NCBI RefSeq assembly: GCF_030651915.1
Contig: NZ_JAUSBV010000005.1
Location: forward strand, 868,001 to 932,000
Length of the DNA: 64,000 nt
Reading direction: 5' to 3'
DNA from: Parvibaculum sp.
GTDB taxonomy: Bacteria > Pseudomonadota > Alphaproteobacteria > Parvibaculales > Parvibaculaceae
Of this stretch, positions 40,793 to 51,649 are shown one piece after another. Numbering within the stretch: position 1 is the stretch's first letter; each line of letters starts with the position of its first letter. Both the position numbers and the translations under genes were made by a program. Below the pieces are notes generated by a model. The model saw nothing but the letters and a program-made list of their open reading frames with translations, ran no database searches and was not told the DNA's origin.

Positions 40793-41602
40793 TCAACTGC
40801 AGGAACCGGAACCCGTTTCGCGCATGTCGTCTTCGATGCGGTCGTAGAAGGTGCGGGTGCAACGCGAGGGGCCATCGTAGCGGTCGATCTCGCGATGGAG
40901 CATGACCGGCACGCCGTCATTCCATATATAGACGTCGACACCGCCCTCGGCGGCACTTGAGCGCCAGCGGCTCAAGATTTCCCGTGTCTCCGGGTCAAAT
41001 TCAGGTGAGACGATTTCGTCGAGTGCGGCGCTTTCGACGAAGCGGTCGTCATCCGTGACCCAGAGCCAACTGCGGTAGCGCGTATTAGGGCCCGCCGTTC
41101 CCTCGGCGATGACGCGCATGTCGAGATAGCCGTCGAAATCCATGTCGATAAGCTCAAAGCCACCATTGTCGATCGCGGTCGGGGTTCGAGCATCGAGGCC
41201 GGCAATCACCTGGAACGGTTCGGCGCGACCTTCCCGACGGATCGAAATGGCGGTTATGACGCGCTCTCCGGTTTCCGGATCAAGATGCCAGCGCAAATCG
41301 AGCAGGAACTGCGGCAAGACCGGATTGATCCTGCTTTGGCAGACGATCGGTCCGTCCTGCGCAGCACCCGCCGGCTTGCGGCACGTAAAGTCGGCCTGAA
41401 AGGTTTCGTCGCCCGCGACCATTGCCGATGGCGACCGCGGGCTGGCCGACGCCCCATCGGGACGTTCGGGGGCGCCATCGCCCGGTTCACCGGCCTGTGC
41501 CGCAACGTCAGCCGCCACGTTGCCGGTCCCCGCCGGCGTGGCCTCTGCGGGCGCCGCCAGCAACGCCAAAAATACCGCCCCAGAAAAAACACCACCACGC
41601 AT
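40793..41602 (-). CDS. Exported hypothetical protein (XAC2610-like)
   Basis: A 269-residue product with a signal peptide (MRGGVFSGAVFLALLAAPAEA), a low-complexity Ala/Pro/Gly segment (about 23-60), and a C-terminal region with NGGFELIDMDFDGYLDMRVI, an acidic loop like those of XAC2610-type and FG-GAP calcium-binding proteins. Four cysteines could form two disulfides in the periplasm. It converges with terB (4-nt gap) and I know no role for it. Confidence 0.7.
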   Translation of the reverse strand: MRGGVFSGAVFLALLAAPAEATPAGTGNVAADVAAQAGEPGDGAPERPDGASASPRSPSAMVAGDETFQADFTCRKPAGAAQDGPIVCQSRINPVLPQFLLDLRWHLDPETGERVITAISIRREGRAEPFQVIAGLDARTPTAIDNGGFELIDMDFDGYLDMRVIAEGTAGPNTRYRSWLWVTDDDRFVESAALDEIVSPEFDPETREILSRWRSSAAEGGVDVYIWNDGVPVMLHREIDRYDGPSRCTRTFYDRIEDDMRETGSGSCS

Positions 41603-41766
41603 CGCAGCCGTCCCTTCCGGACCCTAGCATCCGGGTCTCGGCGCTATTTTATCCGAATGCCCCGCAAGGTGTCCTTTTTCTTGGTGGCAAAGCGACATTA
41701 TAGTCGCGTTCTGCAGGGCGTTTCTTTGCGCTCGATGTGCGGCAATACCCTACCCAGCCGAGGCGC

Positions 41767-42594
41767 ATGACCCAGTTCCTGTCGACCCACGAACCCGCGT
41801 TCCGGCTCGCCGCCTTTGTGGCAGTCCTGGCGTCAATGGCGCTGTGGGAATTGGCGGCGCCACGCCGGGCGCCGAGCATGCCCCGCTGGCGCCGCTGGCC
41901 GACCAATCTGGCGCTCTCGGCAATCGGTACCTTGCTGGTGCGGATCGTCGTACCGCTTGTCGCGGCGGCGGCGGCCGTCGAGGCCGCGCGGCGCGGCATC
42001 GGGCTTTTCAACTGGATCGGCGCACCGGCCGCCGTCGCAATTCCGCTTTCGATGATCGCACTCGATCTGCTCATCTATGCCCAGCATGTGGTCTTTCACC
42101 GCCTCGGTTTTCTGTGGCGGCTGCACCGGATTCATCACGCCGATCCGGATGTCGACGTGACGACCGGCATCCGCTTCCACCCGGTTGAAATCCTGATCAG
42201 CATGGGCGTAAAGATTCTGGCCGTGGCGCTTCTTGGTGCCCCCGTCGTGGCGGTTGTCCTGTTCGAGGTCCTGCTCAATGCGGCGGCAATGTTCAATCAC
42301 TCGAATGTGCGGCTGCCTGTCGCAGCCGACCGGATTTTGCGGCGGATCGTCGTGACACCCGATATGCACCGGGTGCATCATTCGGTGCATCAGGATGAGC
42401 ATGACATGAATTTCGGCTTCAGCCTTTCGATCTGGGACCGGCTCTTCGGCACCTATCGCGCCCAACCGCGCGATGGCCATGAAGCCATGCGGATCGGCCT
42501 TTTGGCCTATCCGGCGCCGGCACCGGCCGGTCTTGGCTGGAGCCTCGTCAATCCCTTTTCAGGCGCCGTGGAGCGCGGGGAGAAACGGATATGA
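41767..42594 (+). CDS. Sterol desaturase / fatty acid hydroxylase-family di-iron membrane enzyme
   Basis: The 275-residue membrane protein has about five hydrophobic segments and the histidine boxes of the family: HVVFH, LHRIHH and MHRVHH, which hold a di-iron centre. Enzymes of this family hydroxylate or desaturate fatty acids, sterols or carotenoids. The start is ATG 41767. Its stop overlaps the start of sixA by 4 nt. Confidence 0.9.
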   Translation: MTQFLSTHEPAFRLAAFVAVLASMALWELAAPRRAPSMPRWRRWPTNLALSAIGTLLVRIVVPLVAAAAAVEAARRGIGLFNWIGAPAAVAIPLSMIALDLLIYAQHVVFHRLGFLWRLHRIHHADPDVDVTTGIRFHPVEILISMGVKILAVALLGAPVVAVVLFEVLLNAAAMFNHSNVRLPVAADRILRRIVVTPDMHRVHHSVHQDEHDMNFGFSLSIWDRLFGTYRAQPRDGHEAMRIGLLAYPAPAPAGLGWSLVNPFSGAVERGEKRI

Positions 42595-43121
42595 AACGGC
42601 TGTGCCTGTGGCGCCACGCGAAATCGGATTGGGGCGATCCGGCGAAAGACGATTTCGACCGCCCCCTCAATGCCCGCGGCGCCAAAGCAGCCGAATTCAT
42701 GGCCGGGTACATTACCAATTCGACGTATCGCCCCGACACTGTGCTCTGTTCGACGGCAGCGCGCGCCAGGGAAACATGTGCGCCGTTGGCCGCCCGGCTG
42801 GGCAATAGAGTGCCTATCATCTATCGCGACGAACTTTATCATGCGATGCCAGACGCGATGCTCGACGAAATCCGGCGGGCGCCGGACACAGCGCAAACGC
42901 TGCTGCTCGTCGCCCATAATCCGGGGCTTGTGCTGCTGGCGATGGCGCTGGCGGAAGATCCGGACGAGGAGACGGCGCTGCGCATTGCGCATGGGGTCCC
43001 CACCGGGGGCTTCATCGTTTTCGAGTTTGATGTCGAACGCTGGAGCGACATTGCGGACGGAAAGGGCCGCAGCGTCTTTTTCGGTCGGCCGCGCGACCTG
43101 ATGACGGATGAAAAGACCTGA
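42591..43121 (+). CDS. SixA-like histidine phosphatase
   Basis: The 176-residue protein is a branch-1 histidine phosphatase: the usual R-H-G is RHAKSDW (phospho-acceptor His9), as in SixA, with RARET and a second active-site His in VAHNPGL. SixA dephosphorylates phosphohistidine proteins; in other bacteria it acts on the nitrogen PTS. The ATGA overlap couples it to the desaturase-like gene, though a functional link is not obvious. Confidence 0.88.
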   Translation: MKRLCLWRHAKSDWGDPAKDDFDRPLNARGAKAAEFMAGYITNSTYRPDTVLCSTAARARETCAPLAARLGNRVPIIYRDELYHAMPDAMLDEIRRAPDTAQTLLLVAHNPGLVLLAMALAEDPDEETALRIAHGVPTGGFIVFEFDVERWSDIADGKGRSVFFGRPRDLMTDEKT

Positions 43122-43130
43122 ACGCCGTCT

Positions 43131-44087
43131 TCAGTAAATGTTGTTGGCGAAATAGCGGGCGCTGATACGGGCGTAGGTACCGTCGACAACCAGTTCTTCA
43201 AGCGCCGTGTTGAGCCGGTCGCGCAGGGCCTTGTCGTCGGCACGGAGCGCGATGCCCGCGCCTTCGCCGAACCATGCCGGGTCCGCATAGCTCGACCCCG
43301 CCAGGCGGCAACACGCGGCACCTCCGCCCGACGCCGTCCAGCGCAACAACACATTCCGGTCGGCGAAGAGAAGATCGGCGCGGCCGACCGCCAATGCATT
43401 CTGAGCCTCGGCGAGCGTCGCCAGCGCCAGCGGGTCGGCTTCCGGAAACCTCATCCGTACATAGGCGTGGTGCACCGAACCCGCCTGTACCGCTATGCGC
43501 CTGCCGGCAAGTGCGGCGGGTGTCGCGGCAGCCAGCGCGTTCGCCCGCTGCGTCGCAAAATGGCCCGGCGTCGAATAGTAGCGTTCGGTAAAGACGACCC
43601 CGCTATCTGCGGCCGGCGACGCGCGTCCGGACACGGGGATCAGCATCGAGGCGACAACCGCGTCACCCTCGCCACGCTTCAGCGCCGGCAGAAGCTCGCT
43701 CCACGGCCGAAGCTCGAAACTGCATTCGGCCTTCAGGCGCGCGCACAGGGCGCCGGCGATTTCAATGTCGAAGCCTGTGAGTTCGCCCGCATCATTGCGA
43801 AAGTTGAAGGGCGGATAATCGCCTTCGGTCAGGAGGCGCAGTCGCTCGACGTCCGGCTCCGGTGTGGCGGTAAGCGGCCGAGCGGGATGGGGCAGTGGAA
43901 GGTTCAGAGCCGCATATTGCTCGATCGTCAGGGGTGGCGACGTTGCGGTTGCCAGAAGCCCCGCCTCGCTCTCCCGCACGGCGGGCGCCTCGTCGACCCA
44001 CGGCAGGGGCATGCCCTCATAGAGACGCACCAGCGTGCCCGCGAGCAGGACAATCGCAATGGTGTTGAGATAAAGCAGAAACCTCAT
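43131..44087 (-). CDS. Membrane-anchored extracellular solute-binding protein, family 3, orphan
   Basis: A 318-residue protein with an uncleaved-looking N-terminal span (MRFLLYLNTIAIVLLAGTLV), a linker, and an SBP_bac_3 domain starting LLTEGDYPPFNFRNDAGELTGFDIEI. Such domains bind amino acids or opines. No ABC permease or kinase gene is adjacent, and anchoring by an N-terminal span is unusual for a transport receptor, so sensing or enzyme-like roles are possible. The domain's ligand loop contains CC (GAACCRL), which is not typical. Confidence 0.75.
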   Translation of the reverse strand: MRFLLYLNTIAIVLLAGTLVRLYEGMPLPWVDEAPAVRESEAGLLATATSPPLTIEQYAALNLPLPHPARPLTATPEPDVERLRLLTEGDYPPFNFRNDAGELTGFDIEIAGALCARLKAECSFELRPWSELLPALKRGEGDAVVASMLIPVSGRASPAADSGVVFTERYYSTPGHFATQRANALAAATPAALAGRRIAVQAGSVHHAYVRMRFPEADPLALATLAEAQNALAVGRADLLFADRNVLLRWTASGGGAACCRLAGSSYADPAWFGEGAGIALRADDKALRDRLNTALEELVVDGTYARISARYFANNIY

Positions 44088-44287
44088 ATTCGCCCCAGAT
44101 ATTCCGGCCACACCGGTCGCACATCGACGGCTGTCTCAGTATGGCACATCGAGACGACGGTTCCTGTGCCGCCACAGGAATCCGCGCCGCTTTCGGCCTT
44201 TCAGCAGCAAGGACCGTACCCTCGTCATTCAGGCTATTAAGGTTAAGGGAAATCTATACTAGTATTCAATTTCCGTAATCCGAGTGT
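44088..44287. promoter_or_regulatory. Divergent promoter region with hairpin
   Basis: TTCCTGTG-CCGC-CACAGGAA (44161-44180) is a perfect 8-bp stem without a T-run, suitable as an operator. A -10-like TATACT with the overlapping palindrome ATACTAGTAT occurs near 44,253. The two features could control the glycosyltransferase (rightward) or the solute-binding protein (leftward). Confidence 0.35.
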
Positions 44288-46333
44288 GTGTTGCCGAGAA
44301 CTCCGCCACGCGTTCGAATCCGGAGATCCCTATTGGAAAACAGGAAAGATGCCGATGGCCGGCAGGCTTGGTCCGCGCCGATGCGCAACGACGGCCGCAG
44401 TCCACCGAGACAACGGCTTTCGGGTATCGCACCGCCGCTGATCGGTGAACTCGCCGTTGCGTCGGGTTTGGCGTTGCCCGAGACAATAAAGGCGGCACTC
44501 GATCGACAGCGCCGCTGGGGGACGTCTCTCGGCCGCATCATGGTCAGCTCCGGCTTGGCGCGGCAGGTCGATATGGCCCGTCTCTATGCCGCGCAGCACG
44601 GACTTCCCTTCGTCGATCTGCAGAACGATCCCCGCGATGCGACGTTGCGACACGCTGTTGATGTCGACTTCTATCTGCGCGAGCAATGCCTGCCCTGGCG
44701 ACGGCGAGGTGCGGAGACAATCTACGTGGCGGCAGATCCCGCCGCGGCACGCCAAGCGATCGCACAGCATGAGGGACGGCCGCAGCCTGTTTTCGTTACG
44801 TCGCCGCGTGACATCAACCAGACCGTCATGGACGAATTCGGCGATGCGCTCAGCGAACGGGCGATCTCGGATCTCGCGCGCCGCATGCCGGAGAGTTCGG
44901 CCGCGACACCGGTGACCCGTCCTCAGGCAATCTTCCTGGCATGCCTGAGTGCACTGGCCATCGTCGCGTTCATTGCCGGGCCCGACATCACCCTGGTCAC
45001 GCTCAATATTGTGTTCGGCCTGAGTTTCTTTGCCATCGCGGTTTTGAGATACACATCCATTTTCGTGGGCCTGATGGCGCGCCCGACCGATGAGGAGCGC
45101 GCGTATGAAAGGCACGGCGCGCCCGCCGATGTGGACCTGCCGGTCTATACCGTCATGGTGCCGCTCTTCGATGAAGCCCGTGTGCTGCCGATTATCGCGC
45201 AGGCGCTTCAAAAAATTGACTACCCGGCATCGAAGCTCGATATCAAATTCGTTTTCGAGGAGAGCGATACCGCAACTTGGGAAACGGCGAAGGCGCTGAA
45301 GTTGCCCGGCCATTTCGAGTTCATCCGTGTACCGACAACCATGCCGCGAACAAAGCCCAAAGCATGCAACTTCGCCCTGCCCTTCGCCCGTGGCGCGTTT
45401 CTTGTCATCTACGACGCCGAAGACATGCCGGAGCCCCAGCAACTCAAGAAGGCCGTTGCCGCATTTGCCTTGGGCGACGAAAAGCTGGCCTGCGTGCAGG
45501 CACAACTCAACTATTACAACTGGAACGAAAACTGGATTACGCGGCAATTCTCCATTGAGTACGCCGCTTTTTTTGACCTGCTGCTGCCAACGCTGACGCG
45601 CCTGGGGATGCCGATCCCGCTGGGCGGTACGTCGACGCATTTCCGCATCGCGGCACTGCGCGAGGCCGGTGCCTGGGACCCAAACAATGTGACAGAGGAC
45701 GCCGATCTCGGTCAGCGTTTCGCACTGAAAGGCTACCGCTGCGGGATCATACGCTCGACGACACAGGAGGAGGCCAATTGCCGCCTCAACAACTGGATCC
45801 GCCAGCGCTCACGCTGGGTCAAGGGCTGGATGCAGACCTATCTGGTCCGGATGCGTCATCCCATGCAGCTCTATCGGGCGCTGGGCCTTCGGGGCTTTGT
45901 CGGTTTCCAGATCGTGATCGGCGGCTTTTCGCTCTCGAACCTGCTGCATCCCGTGTTCTATGCGGCGACGGCACTGGCGCTCGTCCTCACAGGAACGCCG
46001 GCCGGATTTCAACACGGAACCGCGCTCGCCATTTTCAATTTGGTTGTGCTAGTCGCGGGATATTCCGCTGCCATTGCAGCCGGCATGGTTGCCATCTTGG
46101 TGCGCGGACTGGCACCGCTTTTTCTGCAGACACTGACAATGCCGGCTTACTGGCTGCTGATCTCGATTGCTGCCTACAAGGCGATCTGGCAGCTCATCAC
46201 GCGGCCATTTCATTGGGAAAAGACCGACCATGGGCTGAGCCGCATGATGGCGGATCAACTCGCCCGCCTCCCGCCCCTGCGAAATCCGGCTGAAATGCGC
46301 CATAGAAGTTCGATCTCCGACGATCCTTCCTAA
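44288..46333 (+). CDS. Processive family 2 glycosyltransferase with N-terminal MshEN domain
   Basis: This 681-residue protein opens with an MshEN-like domain (about 50-118, GELAVASGLALPETIKAALD to QHGLPFVDLQ), the module that in MshE and NfrB binds cyclic di-GMP. It is followed by two spans (about 215-260), a GT2 catalytic domain with DAED (about 377), TEDAD (about 470) and QRSRWVKG (about 505), and several C-terminal spans. The motifs are those of processive, polymer-extruding synthases. The start is uncertain: GTG 44288, TTG 44333 (with GGAG) and ATG 44381 are all in frame. It probably makes an exopolysaccharide under c-di-GMP control. Confidence 0.88.
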   Translation: MLPRTPPRVRIRRSLLENRKDADGRQAWSAPMRNDGRSPPRQRLSGIAPPLIGELAVASGLALPETIKAALDRQRRWGTSLGRIMVSSGLARQVDMARLYAAQHGLPFVDLQNDPRDATLRHAVDVDFYLREQCLPWRRRGAETIYVAADPAAARQAIAQHEGRPQPVFVTSPRDINQTVMDEFGDALSERAISDLARRMPESSAATPVTRPQAIFLACLSALAIVAFIAGPDITLVTLNIVFGLSFFAIAVLRYTSIFVGLMARPTDEERAYERHGAPADVDLPVYTVMVPLFDEARVLPIIAQALQKIDYPASKLDIKFVFEESDTATWETAKALKLPGHFEFIRVPTTMPRTKPKACNFALPFARGAFLVIYDAEDMPEPQQLKKAVAAFALGDEKLACVQAQLNYYNWNENWITRQFSIEYAAFFDLLLPTLTRLGMPIPLGGTSTHFRIAALREAGAWDPNNVTEDADLGQRFALKGYRCGIIRSTTQEEANCRLNNWIRQRSRWVKGWMQTYLVRMRHPMQLYRALGLRGFVGFQIVIGGFSLSNLLHPVFYAATALALVLTGTPAGFQHGTALAIFNLVVLVAGYSAAIAAGMVAILVRGLAPLFLQTLTMPAYWLLISIAAYKAIWQLITRPFHWEKTDHGLSRMMADQLARLPPLRNPAEMRHRSSISDDPS

Positions 46334-46407
46334 CGAATCGCTAAAGAGTTTCGGCCATAGTCGGGCCCGGCGCCGGACAGCGGCGGGTGGGCAGACGAGA
46401 GACCAAA

Positions 46408-46938
46408 ATGGCGCAGGACAGCACGTCCCAGGAAATCAAGACCCTCGGCCCGGAGCAATACCTGAAGCTCGGCGTGCTGATCGTCGAAGATACACAGTTC
46501 ATGGCCAACCTTCTGCGCAGCATCCTTTCAGCGCTCGGTGTTCGCAACATCACCAGCGTTCGCTCCGGCGAAGAGGCGTTGACGGCCCTGATGCGCGGCA
46601 AGGTCGATCTCGTGATCATGGATGACCTAACGCCGCCGCTCGATGGCCTTTCGGTTGTGCGCGCCCTTCGTACGGCTGACGAAGACGAGCTCAGCACCAT
46701 TCCGGTCATCTATGTGACGGAGCAACGCGAACGCAGCGCCATTATCGGAGCCCGGGACGCCGGCGTCACAGAAATTCTTTCAAAACCCTTTTCGGCGCAG
46801 CAACTGATGGCACGCATCGAGACGGTCCTGACGCACCCACGCGCGATCGTGCGTTCGGCTGAATTTACAGGTCCCGATCGCCGCCGCCGTGAGGGCAAGG
46901 CTGTCGTGAAACGACGCGACAGCGACATCAAGAACTGA
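46408..46938 (+). CDS. Single-domain response regulator
   Basis: A 176-residue protein with a receiver domain at about 22-140: acidic pair ED (27-28), phospho-acceptor D72 in VIMDDLTPPLDG, T104 in IYVTE and K126 in LSKPF. The C-terminal tail contains GPDRRRREG and is too short for an output domain, so it probably acts by protein contact like CheY or DivK. It lies 74 nt after the glycosyltransferase gene, which suggests a regulatory link. No cognate kinase is adjacent. Confidence 0.88.
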   Translation: MAQDSTSQEIKTLGPEQYLKLGVLIVEDTQFMANLLRSILSALGVRNITSVRSGEEALTALMRGKVDLVIMDDLTPPLDGLSVVRALRTADEDELSTIPVIYVTEQRERSAIIGARDAGVTEILSKPFSAQQLMARIETVLTHPRAIVRSAEFTGPDRRRREGKAVVKRRDSDIKN

Positions 46939-46941
46939 CAC

Positions 46942-48468
46942 TCAGGCGCAGGCAGACTTGTAGTCTTCGCGCAGGAAGTTTTTTTGAACCTTGCCCATCG
47001 TATTGCGCGGCAGGCTTTCCACGAAGAAGGCGCGCTTCGGAACTTTGTAATTGGCGATCTTCTCCTTCAGCCGAGCGATGAGTGTTGCTTCGTCGAGGAC
47101 TGCGCCCTCACGCAACACAACAACGGCGACACCCGCCTCTCCAAAATCCGCGTGCGGCACGCCGACGATGGCCGATTCCAGAACCTCGGGCATGTCGTCC
47201 ACCAGCTCCTCGATCTCTTTCGGATAGACGTTGAAGCCGCCCGAGATGATCAGATCCTTGGCACGACCGACCAGATGCACATAACCGTCGGCGTCGATCA
47301 TCGCGACATCGCCGGTCCTGAACCATCCGCCGTCGGCAAATTCCTCGGCCGACTTTTCGGGCATTCGCCAATAGCCCTTGAAGACATTGGGCCCGCGCAC
47401 TTCGAGGCCACCGATTTCGCCCGGTGTGCGCGGCACGCCTTCGTCGTCCGTCACCCGCAGTTCGACATCCGGAAGCGGCAAACCGACGGTGCCTGCGCGA
47501 CGTTCGCCATCATAGGGGTTCGACGTATTCATACCCGTTTCCGTCATGCCATAACGCTCGAGAATGGCGTGGCCGGTGCGGGCCTGAAATTCGTCGAATG
47601 TTTCAGTGAGAAGGGGCGCCGAACCGGAGGTAAACAGGCGCATGTGGCGGACCAGCGCGGCGTCGAAATCCGCGCCTGCGAGAAGGCGTGTGTAGAACGT
47701 CGGCACACCCATGAATGTCGTGGCGCGCGGCAACAGATCGATTACATCGGCACGGTCGAATTTCGGCCGCCAGATCATTCTGGCGCCCGAAAGAAGAGCG
47801 CAGTGGCAAGCGACGAAAAGTCCATGTGCGTGAAAAATCGGCAAGGCGTGCAAAAGCACGTCCTGGTCGGTGAAGCGCCACGCTTCGCGCAGCGCGAGCC
47901 CGTTCGAAGCGAGATTGCCATGTGTCAGCATGGCGCCTTTGGGCTTTCCGGTGGTTCCGGACGTATAGAGGATGACGGCGAGGTCGTCGGCGCCGCGGGT
48001 GAGGGGCGGCGCGGCGTCTGTGACCGCCGCGGCCGCTTCGATAAAACTGCCCCGGGCCCCGGCGTCGAGCGTCAGAACGCGCGGCACCCCGCGACGCCGC
48101 GCAAGATCACCGATGACCGCTTCCACCGCAGGATCGCAGACCATAAGAGCGGGCTCGGCATCGCCCACAAGGTAGTCAACCTCCTCAATGCGATAGGCCG
48201 AGTTCATCGGCAAAAAAATGAACCCGCCACGCAGACAGGCGAGATAGAGGATCAGCGCCTCAGGCGACTTCTCAACCTGCAGTGCCACGCGGTCACCGGG
48301 TTTCAGACCTGTCTGTGCAAGGAGGGCTGCATAATTGGCCACATGGGCGGACAGGCGCGCAAATGACCACTCGCGCGGTCCGTGGGCGCGGCCCGGCACC
48401 TCCAGCGCAATACGCGCTCGGTCTTCGGGAAAGCCGTTCTCGATCAGCGTGTACAGTGAAAAGCTCAT
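46942..48468 (-). CDS. matB: Malonyl-CoA synthetase (MatB-like acyl-CoA ligase)
   Basis: The 508-residue ANL-superfamily enzyme has YTSGTTGKPKG (ATP loop), the A5-type motif RYGMTETGMNTSNPYDGE, GWFRTGD, and the catalytic Lys in PRNTMGKVQK. The NTSNPYDGERRAGTVG stretch is a close fit to rhizobial MatB, which makes malonyl-CoA from malonate, CoA and ATP. A close relative acting on methylmalonate or another short dicarboxylate is possible. No matA or malonate transporter is beside it; the BCCT gene upstream on the same strand is 60 nt away. Confidence 0.88.
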   Translation of the reverse strand: MSFSLYTLIENGFPEDRARIALEVPGRAHGPREWSFARLSAHVANYAALLAQTGLKPGDRVALQVEKSPEALILYLACLRGGFIFLPMNSAYRIEEVDYLVGDAEPALMVCDPAVEAVIGDLARRRGVPRVLTLDAGARGSFIEAAAAVTDAAPPLTRGADDLAVILYTSGTTGKPKGAMLTHGNLASNGLALREAWRFTDQDVLLHALPIFHAHGLFVACHCALLSGARMIWRPKFDRADVIDLLPRATTFMGVPTFYTRLLAGADFDAALVRHMRLFTSGSAPLLTETFDEFQARTGHAILERYGMTETGMNTSNPYDGERRAGTVGLPLPDVELRVTDDEGVPRTPGEIGGLEVRGPNVFKGYWRMPEKSAEEFADGGWFRTGDVAMIDADGYVHLVGRAKDLIISGGFNVYPKEIEELVDDMPEVLESAIVGVPHADFGEAGVAVVVLREGAVLDEATLIARLKEKIANYKVPKRAFFVESLPRNTMGKVQKNFLREDYKSACA

Positions 48469-48528
48469 ATTGCCTCGGGCGGGGCGATGGACAGGCCCGA
48501 TATATACAGGAGACGGCGGCGGACCGCA

Positions 48529-50499
<1,971 letters not shown>

Positions 50500-50611
50500 T
50501 TCCGGTTCCTTTCGACTGCAAGTGGGGCGGTGCATTGGAAAAGCGGTACAACCAGCAGCGAATGAGGTTCGCCGCGCCGATTCCGCGCCGGATACTGATT
50601 TTGCGTAGCCG

Positions 50612-50626
50612 CAGCATGGCATGCTG
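50612..50626. promoter_or_regulatory. CAGCATG-G-CATGCTG palindrome
   Basis: A perfect 7-bp inverted repeat around one base in the divergent region between the BCCT (start 50499) and DUF4412 (start 50718) genes. Such short-spacer palindromes can be operators. The rest of the gap has no recognisable gene. Confidence 0.35.
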
Positions 50627-50717
50627 GAGACGCATGGCCAACCCCCGCATTCCGCAGGTGGCAGGCGACACGCATGCAGGCTAGGCTTGCTTACTCATTT
50701 CACGGAGGTTGTTCCCC

Positions 50718-51311
50718 ATGCGTATTCTGACGATTACGACCGTCCTCGTCGCAGCGTTTGCATCATCCAGTGCGGCGGCTGCGACCCTGACACCGCCCGA
50801 CACAGCCTACAGCGCCACACGCGTCGTTGAGGCGGCGGGCATGACGATAAGCGGCGCGATCTACTACGACCACGGCCGGGAGCGTTGGGAAACGTCAATG
50901 CAGGGAATGCGGCAAGTATCGATCCTGCTACCCGACGAAAAGAAGCTTTTGATGTACATGCCCGATATGAACATGGCGATGGAGATGGGCGCGGGCGACG
51001 TCGCCGATTACGGCATTGGCGAGATTTACGACGAAGGCATCGAGGCCGAAGAGCTGGGTGAAGAATCGGTCGAAGGCGAACGGACGACCAAATACAGAAT
51101 CGACCGGGACGACGTTGCAGCAACGATCTTTGTCTGGATGACACGCGATGGCATTCCGATGAAAGCCGAGGGCGCCGGCGCCGAAGGACGATTCTCGATG
51201 CTGCTGACCAACCTGACGCGCGGGGCACAGGACCCAGCGTTGTTTCGTCTACCCGATGGTGTTACGGCCATGAAAATGCCGGCAGGCATGCCGCCGATGA
51301 TGCCGCGTTAG
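50718..51311 (+). CDS. Exported DUF4412-like protein
   Basis: The 197-residue product has a signal peptide (MRILTITTVLVAAFASSSAA) and a beta-rich domain with a YDHGRERWETSMQGM, LLPDEKKLLMYMPDMNMAME and TKYRIDRDDVAATIFVW pattern, resembling DUF4412/LolA-like beta-sheets that hold a lipid or small ligand. The C-terminus is Met/Pro-rich (AMKMPAGMPPMMPR), which could bind copper. GGAGG lies 9 nt before the ATG. No partner gene is apparent. Confidence 0.75.
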   Translation: MRILTITTVLVAAFASSSAAAATLTPPDTAYSATRVVEAAGMTISGAIYYDHGRERWETSMQGMRQVSILLPDEKKLLMYMPDMNMAMEMGAGDVADYGIGEIYDEGIEAEELGEESVEGERTTKYRIDRDDVAATIFVWMTRDGIPMKAEGAGAEGRFSMLLTNLTRGAQDPALFRLPDGVTAMKMPAGMPPMMPR

Positions 51312-51323
51312 AGCCGCATCGCG

Positions 51324-51440
51324 CTATACAAGCGGACTGGCCAGTGCGGAACCGAATATAATTACGAAGAAAAGCAGCAGGCCGAGTGAAAGCCCGAGCG
51401 TACCTGCCGCGACATGCCTTGCGATTGCCATCTCGTCCAT
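51324..51440 (-). CDS. Possible 38-residue single-span protein
   Basis: The gap between the DUF4412 and tetR genes (51312-51649) has only one candidate: a leftward 38-codon frame with one hydrophobic span (TLGLSLGLLLFFVIIFGSAL) and a short polar N-terminus. Only a weak ribosome site is visible. Small single-span proteins are often real but this one lacks support beyond its composition. Confidence 0.3.
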   Translation of the reverse strand: MDEMAIARHVAAGTLGLSLGLLLFFVIIFGSALASPLV

Positions 51441-51615
51441 CCGGGAATCGTGACCGCCAATCGCTTTAATGTGCCGCGGCGACCATAGACTTGCATGACC
51501 CATACGGACCATGCCTCCGGCAGCCCATTGCAGGCTGCCGGGAAATCGGCGCAGGGCTCTTTCCGCGCGAGCCACATGACCGGGCTCTTGACCAAATGCC
51601 GGGAAGGGCTTATTT

Positions 51616-51641
51616 AAACCAACATACCAACTGGTTGGTTT
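51616..51641. promoter_or_regulatory. TetR operator ahead of the RND operon
   Basis: AAACCAAC (51616-51623) and GTTGGTTT (51634-51641) form an 8-bp inverted repeat, with an inner palindrome CCAAC-TG-GTTGG (51627-51638), ending 8 nt before the tetR ATG. The repeated ACCAAC half-site is typical of TetR-family operators, so the regulator likely represses its own operon. Confidence 0.6.
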
Positions 51642-51649
51642 ATATTAAA

